Below, piece after piece: positions 54,531 to 64,000 of a stretch of DNA of 64,000 bases. The stretch comes from Diphasiastrum complanatum (lineage: Eukaryota; Streptophyta; Lycopodiopsida; Lycopodiales; Lycopodiaceae): the NCBI GenBank assembly GCA_029204225.1, contig CM055092.1:82661543-82725542 (forward strand), given 5' to 3'. Under the pieces are notes generated by a model that had not been told where the DNA came from, did not search any database, and saw only the letters and a list, made by a program, of their open reading frames with translations. A program made the position numbers and the translations under genes. Numbering within the stretch: the stretch's first letter is position 1; each line of letters opens with the position of its first letter.

Positions 54531-55404
54531 GATTTCTCACTACAGACATCTAAGTCAATTCAGTCAAAGGGAAGGATTGGTCATACTTTGAGACCACTCC
54601 TGTTGGTGGTGCTTTTGTTTCGGTTAAATGTTTTTTGCTAGAAGAGTCATCTAGTTCTTTTCCTATGATTTGGTCCAACAAAAATCTACCCTCTTTGGCC
54701 ACATGGCTATATTATGTAACTTCATTCCAAGTGCACCATTACACACTTAGAGTGCAACCAAAGCTCGACTTGTTATTTGACATTTGCAATATCCACCAAA
54801 GCCAACCTATTCCAAAGCAACTTATGTAGAAGCTTTTGGCAAGGATGAAGTTGTGATGGTTGATTGAAATAGACATCACCAAGCTCAAGCATATTGTTGG
54901 TCATGGTTTTAGTTTGAGATTATGAATATGAGGACCGAAGAAAAAGGTAAAATTTTCATCTCCTATACTTTTGAATAAAGACCAAGGTTGTTTTCATCTA
55001 TTACTCTTTTGAATAAAGAAGAAGAAACTTTGGATGTCAAGCTAACCAAATGAGCCAATCCCGTTGGTTAACAATAGAAGATTATGAAACAAACTTTGGC
55101 AAAATAATCAATCTTGTAGCACATGGAAGAGAAAGAAACATCAGTCTTCAAACATTGTCAAATTCTTATTGTTTTATTCACGTAGGAACTGGCTGATTGA
55201 TTGAAGTTTCAACCGCATTCCAACTTCCACACCATCGGAGACAGTGCTCCAATCTCCCTACCACAAGGCCAATGTGAATGAACTTTGGAGTGAAACATTT
55301 GAAGCATTACAATGTATGGCTATTTTGAGGGACAACAGTAAAATTATTACAAAAGCAAAGCCATTTGTAATCAACTGATCAAGGACTGGTAGAAAATGAG
55401 GTTA
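54531..55404. other. Unassigned stretch downstream of the BAHD gene
   Basis: No gene recognised. One open stretch (54635-54829) is anonymous. The 3' untranslated region of the BAHD gene must lie at the right end, but I saw no clear polyadenylation signal that would fix it. Confidence 0.35.
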
Positions 55405-56912
55405 TCATCCAAAACTGACGAGCTTCGCGTGTCTGGCTCCAGCCAAGAAATTCGTAAACAATTTGTTCTCCAAAAGTTTCTTCATGTGTTCTTCCGACAT
55501 AGACATGGGCACGTATCGGCTGCGCCCACCATGAGGTGTGGGCAGAACGTGGGCAAGGCCATTGCCAAACAGTGGATGCAGATAGAATGAGAAGTGCAGT
55601 GGCTTTCCCGACCCAAAATCGACTTCGTAAATAGGAAAAGTTGCAAAATTTGTTCCTTGCACATCCGTGCCGGCGTAAAAAGCTGAATTGAAATCCACGG
55701 CTTTCCCCTGGTTCATCTCTATCTCTAGCAGATCTATGACAGAACGAAGATACTCTAAGCCTGAAGCTTTTATGTCATCTCGGATTAGCTTAGCTACATA
55801 GGAGAGATGATTATGTTTGATGTCGCCCGCTTTCACTCCCAGGCAAGACAAATGTGGGCCATTGCCGAAATATCCTGATGGCAGAGCCGGATCCCATCTG
55901 CCTCGGACATTGATCGGGTAAGAGTACGTTGTGATGACGTCGTCGGGTAAATCCCGAACTTCCGTCATTGCTTTCCAGCAAAGAGCCTCCAGAGCCTCAA
56001 AGCTCGTTGGGCGATCGTAAGCCCAAGGGCCATTCTCTACCTCTTGCACCAGAGCATTGACTTCATCTGCTGAGAAGTAAAATGTAGTAATTGCCAGCTT
56101 TGTGGCAGGGGCAGTGGCAGTGGACGGAGCTTCAGCAGGAGAGCTTGCATCTGAGGGGATCTTTGGAAAAAAAAGGTAGTCATTCACAGGTTGCTTAACA
56201 GATGGAGGGCTTCGGGCTTTGAGCAGTTCAGTGGCGAAGGTGGGGTTTATGGAAATGGGCAGTTCACGATGAACTTCTGACCAGGCTTTCATGAACTCGG
56301 TAGCCGACCAGCCATCTATGACGATGTGGGCAAAGCCATAGCCGATCGCGACACCGCCACAGCCAAACAACGTCACCTGCAGTAACAACTGAGCCAATTT
56401 AGCAACACTTGCAACTAGGACATGCTATTTACGAGCATCATCGTTCCAGCATACTGACAAGCAAAACTATTACAAACCTGTATTCTCAACAATGGAGCAG
56501 TACTAAAATCTGTGATGACCGAATCTCCCAGGTTCAAATACGGCTCCATGGGGAAATTTATGAGATCTTTCCACTCATCAAATCTTGCATCAGCTGTAGC
56601 TTCCACGAGCAAAATGCCCTCATCGCTGCAGTCAATGTAGCGCCTCCCATCTTCACCAGTTCTTACCCTCCCAGCCAACACAGGGTAGTGCACAAGCACC
56701 TTTGCGAGGGAATCTTTAAGACCCTGAATCAATTCACCAGAATCGTTGACATTACTGAAAGGTGGAAAGTAATACACGTTATTGATAATAATATCAGAGT
56801 AAAGGAGATCGAGGTTGGACAGATAGTGGGTGCGAGGCCGGGGTGTAGGCTCGATGGGAACAACGGTTTGCCTGGACTTGATCACCACTTTTTTCGACTC
56901 CTGCGTCTTCAT
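55405..56912 (-). CDS. BAHD acyltransferase, two exons (56478-56912 and 55405-56376)
   Basis: BAHD enzymes transfer acyl groups from acyl-CoA to alcohols or amines in the plant cytosol. Exon 1 encodes 145 residues (VPIEPTPRPRTHYLSNLDLL, the N-terminal BAHD signature; HYPVLAGR; GILLVEA; APLLRIQ). A phase-0 intron (56377-56477, 101 bp; donor CAG/GTTTGT, acceptor TGCAG/GTG) lies at the place that BAHD genes often share, after LLRIQ. Exon 2 gives VTLFGCGGVAIGYG, then the catalytic HxxxD motif HIVIDG (H162, D166), YFGNG, and the structural DFGWG motif as DFGSG (398-402). Total 468 aa, near the family norm of 430-480. I chose the start at 56912 because MKTQESKKVVIKSRQTVVP matches the usual N-terminus; an in-frame Met at 56960 would add 16 residues. 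There are no stops. The HCT-like hallmark residues are not evident, so the substrate is open. Confidence 0.92.
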
Positions 56913-56986
56913 CCCTCTCCTTCTCACGTTGATATACACTGTTGTGGAGAAAGTGTGCAAGCTGCTGAGATATCAAAGCTTTCTAT

Positions 56987-57054
56987 GGAGTGGAGTCTAG
57001 AGGCGTGTCGAGATAGAGTGGAGTGGAGTGGAGTGTAGAGGCGTGTCGAGATAG
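56987..57054. repeat. Direct repeat in the 5' flank of the BAHD gene
   Basis: The block ggagtggagt-tagaggcgtgtcgagatag occurs twice (about 56987-57016 and 57024-57054), joined by gagtggagtggagt. It lies about 75-140 bp upstream of the start codon, in the promoter or 5' untranslated region. No TATA box is obvious nearby. Confidence 0.7.
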
Positions 57055-58150
57055 TTTCTTATGTAGAGCTGAGAGTGCCATTGGTTTTGCAGGCTCTCAC
57101 ATAAATTTGCAAGAATTATTTTGCTGCACCACGTGCATCATGTGGGTTCATGATTATGGTCCATACTTTAATGGCATAATGGCATAATATTTCAAAATCT
57201 AATCACCTTATTCAGCACTTGGGCAGCGGGCTGAAGCCCAAGATTATGCTGCTTTTGATCATAATTCGTTGATTAAGATCAACTTTGATCAGTTGCTCGA
57301 TGAAGGTGGCGCAAGGCCTCGACCCTTCGTGGAGTCGAGGAATACACTCCTTCAAAATGGAAGTAGCAATAATTGATGCCCAATCCCAACATGACTAGGC
57401 CGGGCTCTTATACATTCTCTAGGTAAAGTTTCCACTTGGTTTTAGCACCTTTTGCGTTCCCTACACCATGTCAAGGAACCATCTACGATTGAAGACTAAG
57501 GAAAGACATATACTAAGGATTGCAATGGTGATGATTGCACCAGTGCACTACCTAACATGGTGTACGGAGTGCACAGGGCACAGAGATTAAGCAAAGCCCT
57601 AGGTAAAACCGAATCCCCATGCCCCTGAAAAATGTGTAAGAAGACCATGCATATATTTGGGGTTTGCATAGAGTTTATAAGAAGTGTCTCCTACCAAACG
57701 ATGTCATGTGGAAACTGCTTCATTGCCAGGGAGGAAGACACATGAAGAGGTTTTCACTAAGAGGCAACCAATAGGTGCAAGTTGCTTACTATATTCTTGG
57801 GAACCTCATCATTGAATCCGGTGTTGGGGGTTTAGTGAGTCCCGCCACTAAAACCACAATTGGCCAAGCCTTACCAAGTGGGCCCCACCATAGTACACTA
57901 TTGTACATGTAGAGTAATAAGTGCGAGGGCACTGACATCCTGCATGTGTAAGCCCAACCCAGTGAGCACATTGCTAGTTGTTTTAAATTATGTAAAGCCC
58001 TAGGTGTAGATAAATAATGTAAAGGCCCAAGCTCACAAACTCAAGTTGCAAATAAGGAATCTAATCTGATCAAAGTAGGACTCACATGATTCATGTGACT
58101 TGCTTTGTGCGAGAAATTACAATTTTTGTCTAAACAAATGGGGTTTTTAA
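57055..58150. other. Unassigned stretch upstream of the BAHD gene
   Basis: No gene seen. ORF 57789-57971 (minus, 60 codons) is anonymous. Around 57830-57970 the text (ggggtttagtgag, gtgggccccacc) resembles retroelement LTR or leader DNA but cannot be placed. Confidence 0.35.
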
Positions 58151-58159
58151 GCAAATTTT

Positions 58160-58870
58160 TTAGATTCTGAAGGAGCTAACCCTCGCCCATTTGCATGGTG
58201 GTGTATGTGCCTCAGATCCAAGTATATACTAGCCTACGAGAGTTAAGAGTATGAGGATCTCAAGATTTTAGCAAAAAACATCCAAAACAACATTTTTTTG
58301 ATATTTTTATGAGATATGCCAGGAAGTAACCCTCGCAAAGATTTTTATAGTTATATCTGACCCAACTCTGGCTACTATCAAACTTTTGTGAAGATCCAAT
58401 GGAAAGATTTAGAACGATCCGAAAAGTGCTCAAAAATTAGGATTTTTCAAGATCCTACAAACACTGTCCATCAAGAACCCTCGCAGAACGCATATTAGCT
58501 AGATATGGCTTAGATAAAGCTACTGCAAGAAGAAAGAAGGTTAGATCCACTTTTATCTGAAGAAATATTAGAAAAAACACAAAAAAATTGTTAAAAATGA
58601 TAAAGAAATACAGTAAAAATGACCATGTTCTCTTCATTTCTCTAAATCTGATGGTTCAAAACTCAATCCAAATTGGTAATAGCTGGATGATATTGTGGTT
58701 CAGTAGCTACTATCAAATTTTGGTTCAGATCATACACTCATATCTTGAAATCTTAGAGAAACAATCCTAAAAAGTGCTCGCTTTTAGCAAACCCTCGCAA
58801 GACTCAGAGAAGTTCCATCAGCAGACCATGATTCAACTACTGTGAGGAGGGCGAGAGTTAGTTCTCAGCC
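58160..58870. repeat. Diverged tandem repeat, period about 150 bp
   Basis: AACCCTCGC recurs at 58178, 58328, 58476 and 58790 (spacings 150, 148 and 314), with a near-inverse GCGAGAGTT at 58851. Neighbouring words also recur (gctactatcaaa near 58371 and 58707; aaagtgctc near 58421 and 58771). Copies are strongly diverged. Confidence 0.6.
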
Positions 58871-59272
58871 TTGTTGAAAACAATTTTCAATTTTTATATC
58901 GTTGTCATCTGTGTATTCATCTCCATCTCCATCAACTCAACCTTCGTCCTTTTGCATATCGTCACATTCATCTGTCTTTTCATCCATTAGTATCCTAACA
59001 TAACATCCACTTGTTACAATTCATTCGCACATCTCACTTTTGTCTTTCTGATTGTCCTTGGTTTCTTCATCTCTCAATCTTTGGTCTACTTCTTTACTTC
59101 TTTTTTTTTTCCTTAAATAATAAAAAAATGGGACACCACAATTGTACAACCCTTGAAGCAATCAGTATATCACGACAATACTGCATTCCATCCATGACTA
59201 CCGAGTTTGTGAGATTAGTTTTATTTGGAATGTTTCTTGATTAGACAGTTCAGCAATACACCAGACGGCTAT
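58871..59272. other. Unassigned stretch
   Basis: Pyrimidine-rich (many tccatct and cttcatc words, a T-run at 59101-59111) with no gene recognised. ORF 59011-59244 has no domain. Confidence 0.35.
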
Positions 59273-61210
59273 TCAATCTGGTGAAAGATAATGATCTACT
59301 AAGCCCATAGACCATAATGCAAAACTACTATATCTCCTAAGCTGACAAGTGGGTTTGGCAAGCTTGTCTCTAAAATTCCATTCTAGCATGAGGGATGTGG
59401 AAATGATATTGACACCGGAGCCACTATCGAGAACCGCTAAAACTTCACATGATTGGTGATGGGTAGCTGGGATTTTGATGTTGCCTCGTTCGCTGAGTGG
59501 ATTGGTTAGGTGTAAGGGCATTTCAAGTAACTCATCAAAGCTGGTGGTGTCATTGGATTGGATTTGGTGTTTCCATTTGTCAGCATGCTTTCAGAGAACA
59601 TGGAAAGGAAGAGTGACATTGGCTTGTAGTAAATCTCTCCAGACTTCGGTACCTTCAAGGGTTTTGCTTTCAAAAGGCTTGTGAGGTACTTTATGGGAGG
59701 TGGAAGATTGTTGGTCGGCATTGCGGATTTGCTGGTGATACTAATGATGCAGCCAAATTTTCAGATGGGTGAGGATGAACTATCGAGGTTGAATCTTCAC
59801 TTGGAGGGACAGCCTGTTGCTGAATTTGGCTGGGTGCAAGTGTAGGGGTTCGATGTTGGGTTTGTGCTCAAGTCAAGACCCAAGCAGGATGAGTTGCAAC
59901 TGGTAAAGTTTCTACTTGCACTGAACAAACAAGAGCAGCAGGTTTAGATCGGGATGGGCAGTCCTTCACGTGATGTTCAATATTACAATTGTCACAAGCT
60001 GGAGGAAAACAGAGCTTATTTGGGTAGCAAATACTAGGATGCTTACCTGCATAGATAAATCTCGTATTGTAGGGAGTTGATGCGCGGCAAAGACAGCTTG
60101 GCTTGGATTGTTAGTTTGGGCATTGGGATCCACTATTTGAGCATTAGAATCATATGTATAATAAACAACCGTTTCAGTAGAGTATTGCAGTTGAGTATTG
60201 TCTTCCACATAGTAGGTTGCCAGATCGACGGTATTCGGATCAAGATAATGGGTAGGTTGATTAACGACAAACTGTTGACGTGGTGGTTGGTACTGATTTG
60301 GTGCAGTTGGTTGTGGTTGGTAGACCCCTGGTCGTGGCACAGGCTATTGTAGAGGGTAGGGGCGGTATGCTCGATAGATGGTGGGTCTGGTTGCTGTTGG
60401 AAAATGGTTTTGCAATTGAGGGCATTCATTAGCAGTGTGATGTTGTGAGTAGATTGGACACAAGACATTTTCTCTTACTGGAAAGGATTTCTCGGCAATC
60501 TGTTTCATGGCGGTTTGGAAATCAGTAGTGAGTTTATCCATATGAGATTTTCGAGCTTGTTGCCAAATTTTCATTTGATGTAGAAGTTCAGAAGATTGGG
60601 CAATATTGTCAGACTTCGGGTGATTAGGATGGTCTGGATTCTTAGATTTCTTTTCATGATGGTCAAAGTCATCATCGAAACCTTTGTCTTCCTCGCAAAT
60701 AGCATCAGTCATCACATCTTTAAGTTGATCATAAAGGTCAATTGATTTGAGTTCATGGCGGAATCCAACCAAGAACAATTTTATGGCCATACGTTTGGTG
60801 ATATTTTCATTAACACATTCTACTTTGAGACATTTAAAACACTCAATGTAGTTTCGAACAGACTCTTTGTGACACATCTTGATATGGGTAATTTGGATGA
60901 ATGGGCTCTGTGTCAGTTTGGATGGTTTGAAACGCTTGACGAGAGCGTCCTTGAGGGTGGTCCAAGAAGCAAGATCAGGAGCTTCGAGATTCAAATACCA
61001 CTCCTTGGCTGTTCCATGGAGTACCATGGGGTATAGTCGAAGCTTTTTAGTTTCGGAGGTATCTCCATAAAAACAGCAAGCATTATCAAAGTCTTGGAGA
61101 AATCGGACTAGGTCAGATTCTCCATCGTACTTTTGTGCATCGATACGTGAAATTCTGCGTTCTAGTCGTGGAGGAGCCGGATTAGAAGATTCAGCACAGT
61201 CACGAGACAT
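59273..61210 (-). pseudogene. Gypsy gag-protease fragment
   Basis: Gag starts at 61210 (MSRDCAESSNPAPPRLERR) and has the retrotransposon gag fold: FLQDFDNACCF, AKEWYLNL, TLKDALVKRFKP, SVRNYIECFKCL. It includes a His-containing C-rich segment CPIYSQHHTANEC and stops at 60344. A Pro/Gln-rich continuation (60340-59966) follows in another frame, then a knuckle CDNCNIEHHVKDC near 59960-60000, and the protease VLDSGSGVNIIS at 59521-59273. RT, RNase H and integrase are absent to the left. It may be related in lineage to the gypsy pieces at 52415 and 53573, but the protease motif differs (DSGSGVNI versus DDSSTHNFI), so they are not the same family. Confidence 0.88.
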
Positions 61211-62076
61211 GATGCAGAGTATGGAGGAGAGTAACAATACAGATGATCAGGTCAGTACTATACTTGGCAAAAAAAAAAAGGCAGTTTGCTTGTAAAATGG
61301 AGAGTGTAGGACACAAGGTCTTTCTGGCCATAATAGAATTTGCGGACAGGCTCAGAATTTGTGGAGAGACAGATAAATTGAATTGTAAGACTCGCAAATT
61401 CTGACAAGGAGTGTTGTTAGTCAATATATTGATTTTTTTATATTTTTGGAAAAAAAATTGTATTGTTAGAATTTGCGAGTGGGATAGGAAATTTGTGCTC
61501 ACTGAGAACGATTTCATAGGCTGGATAACGATTTCTAATATAGAGGTTTTACTTACAGATAGGGAATATGGAAAAAAAAATATGACTTTCTGACAAAAAA
61601 TAGACAAAATCTCTGAGATAGAATTCGCAGAGCTGCTGGAGGACTGATCTTGATTATATTTAGCCTCAGTGAAGTCGACGAATTCTAGGACAAAGATTTG
61701 GGTGAGAAATAAGAGATTTTGACAGTACATCAGTCTATTTTCTCAGAATCTGACCGTGGTCAAAATTTGTGGAGGTGATAAAATGAAATATCAGGGCCTG
61801 TTAGGGCTGCAGACTGACTGACAAATTTTGATATACCTATTTGGTTCGAAAAAAGGTCACTTGGGTCACTTAGTTTCAAAGAAAATGCCCAAGTTGACTC
61901 TTTTGTTGCTTCCCCCTAGCTTCATAAGTTGCTCCACAGCTCGTGTAGGACCTGGAGAAGACTCGGGCTGTGGTTGGAAGATAGAAGACAGAAAAACAAG
62001 CAACACACAACACGAAAGCGAGAAAACAAAAGGAAAAGAAGCTAGGTAAAAAAATACTCAAAAAGCGACAACGACA
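61211..62076. other. Probable leader or LTR of the gypsy fragment, with iterated gaatttg words
   Basis: Upstream on the gypsy's own strand. Variants of gaatttg(c/t)g occur about six times between 61329 and 61780 (some inverted, cgcaaattc). I found no clear LTR ends or primer-binding site. Bases 61860-62050 have ORFs on both strands that are not recognisable. Confidence 0.4.
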
Positions 62077-62960
62077 CTAATGCTGGAAGTGAATCTTATT
62101 TATCCTCTTTATCCAAAGCATCTCCTTGGTGCATGTTGTCAATGCCTTGTATTCGGCCTCGGTGGAAGATAGAGAGATAGTAGGTTGCTTCGTTGATAGC
62201 CATGAGATAGCTCCCTCTCCAAGATCTATTGTAGACTTCCTATCCATTTGATCACCTGCAAAATTTGAATATGAAAAACCACAAAGGTTAGGTGAAGATC
62301 CTTCATACAAGAAGATGCCAAAATCTCTAGACCTCGAGAGGTATCTTAGTACTCTCTTTCCTAGCTTCCAATGAGCCTCACTAGGATCTTGCATGAATTG
62401 ACTTAGCTTACCAACCACATAGCTTAGATCAGGTCTTGTGATGGTTAACCAAATAAGAGATCCTATGAGCTTTCTATAGAGAGTAATGTCCTTGAAGGAT
62501 CTTTCATTACCTCTTATAGATAGCTTTACATTTGATTCCATAGGAGTAGAAACTACATTGCAATTTTCCATATGAAATCTTTTTACAATAGAGTTAGAAT
62601 ACTTTTCTTGACAAATGAAAGTAGAATTAGAAGTCCTAACAATCTCTATTCCTAAGATATAATGAAGCTTACCAAGATCTTGTATCTCAAACTTACTTTT
62701 AAGTGCCATCTTGATGTCATCTATATCTTCATTACTATTACCACTTAAGATTATGTCATCAACATAGATCAAAAGCAAAGTGATGTCACTATTATCATTC
62801 AATCTAAAGTAGAGAGAATGATCATACTCACTCATGATGAAGTTTTGAGAGAGTAAGAAGCATGTAGATTTCCTCTTCAAGATCATCATTCAAGAAAGCA
62901 TTAGTAACATCCATTTGCCACATGTCCCAACCATAAAGAGTTGCAAGAGAGATAAGGGTT
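62077..62960 (-). pseudogene. Copia RT-RNase H fragment
   Basis: The minus frame reads EYDHSLYFRLN, then the RT active site YVDDIILSGN, FEIQDLGKLHYILGIEI, TPMESNVKL, LIGSLIWLTITRPDLS, KRVLRYL, the RNase H FSYSNFAGDQMDRKST (the catalytic-type Asp is Asn in SNF), and SSTEAEYKALTTCTKEMLW. It ends early at 62077. A further RT piece (DVTNAFLNDDLEEEI) reads at about 62870-62915 in another frame. It has the same domain pattern as C1 and belongs with the gag at 63004. Confidence 0.9.
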
Positions 62961-63003
62961 CGAATTCAGAAATGCTATCCTCTTCTTCATCTATTGCTAG
63001 ATT

Positions 63004-63819
63004 TCATTGCCTCTCACCTTGCTCTTTTTTCTTCTTATCACATTCATTAGCAAAATGACCTTTTATCCCACAATAAAGGCACTCAAACTTTGACTTATCT
63101 TTCTTTCTAAAAGAAGTAGAAGAGGAGGAGGAAGAGTGATCATCATGATCCGAGTTACCACCTTTGGACCATTTCCCTTTGCCTTTACTTTTTCCTTTGA
63201 CTTTGCCTTTTGTGAAGAAAGCCTCTTCACCTCCACCTTGCAAGGATGCACCATCAAGCTTTGATTGCAACCTATGTTCTTCAGCCAATAAGATTTCTTG
63301 CAAGTCAACCACACTTGGCAAGACTCTTTGAATGGCAAAACTTTGAACAAGGTTAGCATGTTCATCTAGCAAGCCATTCAACATAACTTGGACTATTTCA
63401 CCATCTTTTATGCTTTCATCAATGCATGCTAGATCATCACTTAAGGACTTAACCCTCAAGACAAACGCATGAGCACTTTCTCCCTCTCTTTGTCTACTAG
63501 AAAATATTTGCCTCCTTAGGGTCAATACCCTAGTTTTGGACTTTGATTCAAAGAGTTTCTTCAAGGCATTCCGTGCCTCACTTGCACTTTGACACTTACC
63601 AACTTCCTTGAGAAATTCATTGGTAACATTCATTTTAATGATATGAAGAGCCCTTTTAGTAGCCTTCTTATCAAACCTTTGTTGCTCTTGAACTGTGGGT
63701 AGTCTCTCTTCAGTTCCTGCAACTATGTCCATGAGTTCATTCAACTCAAGTAAGGATTCCATCCTCACTTTCCAGGTAGAGTAGTTTGATGAACTCAACC
63801 TATCATTAGTTTCTAACAT
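63004..63819 (-). pseudogene. Copia gag (271 codons), start of an internally deleted element
   Basis: The frame is open and reads SSNYSTWKVRMESLLELNELMDIV, KKATKRALHIIKMNVTNEFLKEVG, VLRVKSLSDDLACIDE, VQVMLNGLLDEHANLVQSFAIQ and a zinc knuckle CLYCGIKGHFANEC near its end. It stops at 63004, and only about 90 bp later RT sequence begins, so protease, integrase and the first half of RT have been deleted. The protein is like C1 gag but clearly diverged. A gag-only product is still encoded. Confidence 0.85.
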
Positions 63820-64000
63820 GATCCCACCATTGGAATTGCAATTTTGTGTGTAAAATGTTCATTAAAAGCTATTTTCAGATCCACACGTGTGAAATATAGT
63901 AGCTTACTGTTTTTGTACAAACAACAACTTTATTTTATATTTTGATTCATGTTTGATCAAGATCTATTAGAGTTTTCATCTCATTCATAGTGTAGATGTT
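63820..64000 (-). mobile_element. Leader of the copia copy, running off the window
   Basis: AT-rich leader with CACACGTGTG at 63892-63901, which matches the pattern in the C1 leader (23931). The LTR lies outside the window. Confidence 0.5.

Noticed and set aside
57789-57971. 60-codon minus ORF as a small gene
   Set aside because: No domain, no conserved context, ordinary length for a chance frame.

Overview
This is a nuclear land-plant sequence made almost entirely of transposable elements. The evidence is many LTR retrotransposons primed by initiator-Met tRNA, Ty1/copia and Ty3/gypsy proteins, an alpha-expansin relic and a two-exon BAHD acyltransferase with a GT-AG intron. I cannot name the species. 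The repeat density suggests a large genome.

Bases 1 to about 40311 form a Russian-doll stack of LTR elements. Exact 5-bp target-site duplications (TSDs) let the order be read. I call the main family N: a non-coding element with LTRs of about 1.25 kb rich in GGCGCC and an internal region of about 2-2.6 kb. N5 (+ strand, its start off the left edge) has an LTR beginning at 1870; the LTR end at 40114-40311 is probably the same LTR. N3 (minus) lies in that LTR. N2 (13733-34679, TSD ccgac) and N4 (34864-39314, TSD caagc) both lie in the right LTR of N3. N1 (29188-34269, TSD tcgcc) lies in the right LTR of N2. Copia element C2 (16232-27292) lies in the internal region of N2, and copia element C1 (18655-24968, TSD aaatc) lies in C2. 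C1 is the youngest: its LTRs look identical and it keeps one open 1326-codon gag-pol ORF. A solo LTR (11585-12322) sits in N3. Another element, Z, ends at 780 and interrupts N5.

Bases 2557-9985 are a scrambled section. They hold an AT-rich repeat, copia scraps, a captured DNA-methyltransferase exon, and the missing outer end of N3 in inverted orientation with its TSD, which suggests a local inversion.

Bases 40312-50924 hold decayed copia copies in both orientations, a second copy of the AT-rich repeat, and a second copy of an LTR with iterated TCGCGA-type dyads (family E).

Bases 50925-64000 are the only part with host genes: an expansin pseudogene (stops at 51405 and 52152) and an apparently intact BAHD acyltransferase (55405-56912, minus). 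Around them are gypsy fragments in both orientations, a tandem repeat of about 150 bp, a gypsy gag-protease fragment, and a copia copy with an internal deletion that runs off the right edge. I saw no rRNA or tRNA genes and no CRISPR array.
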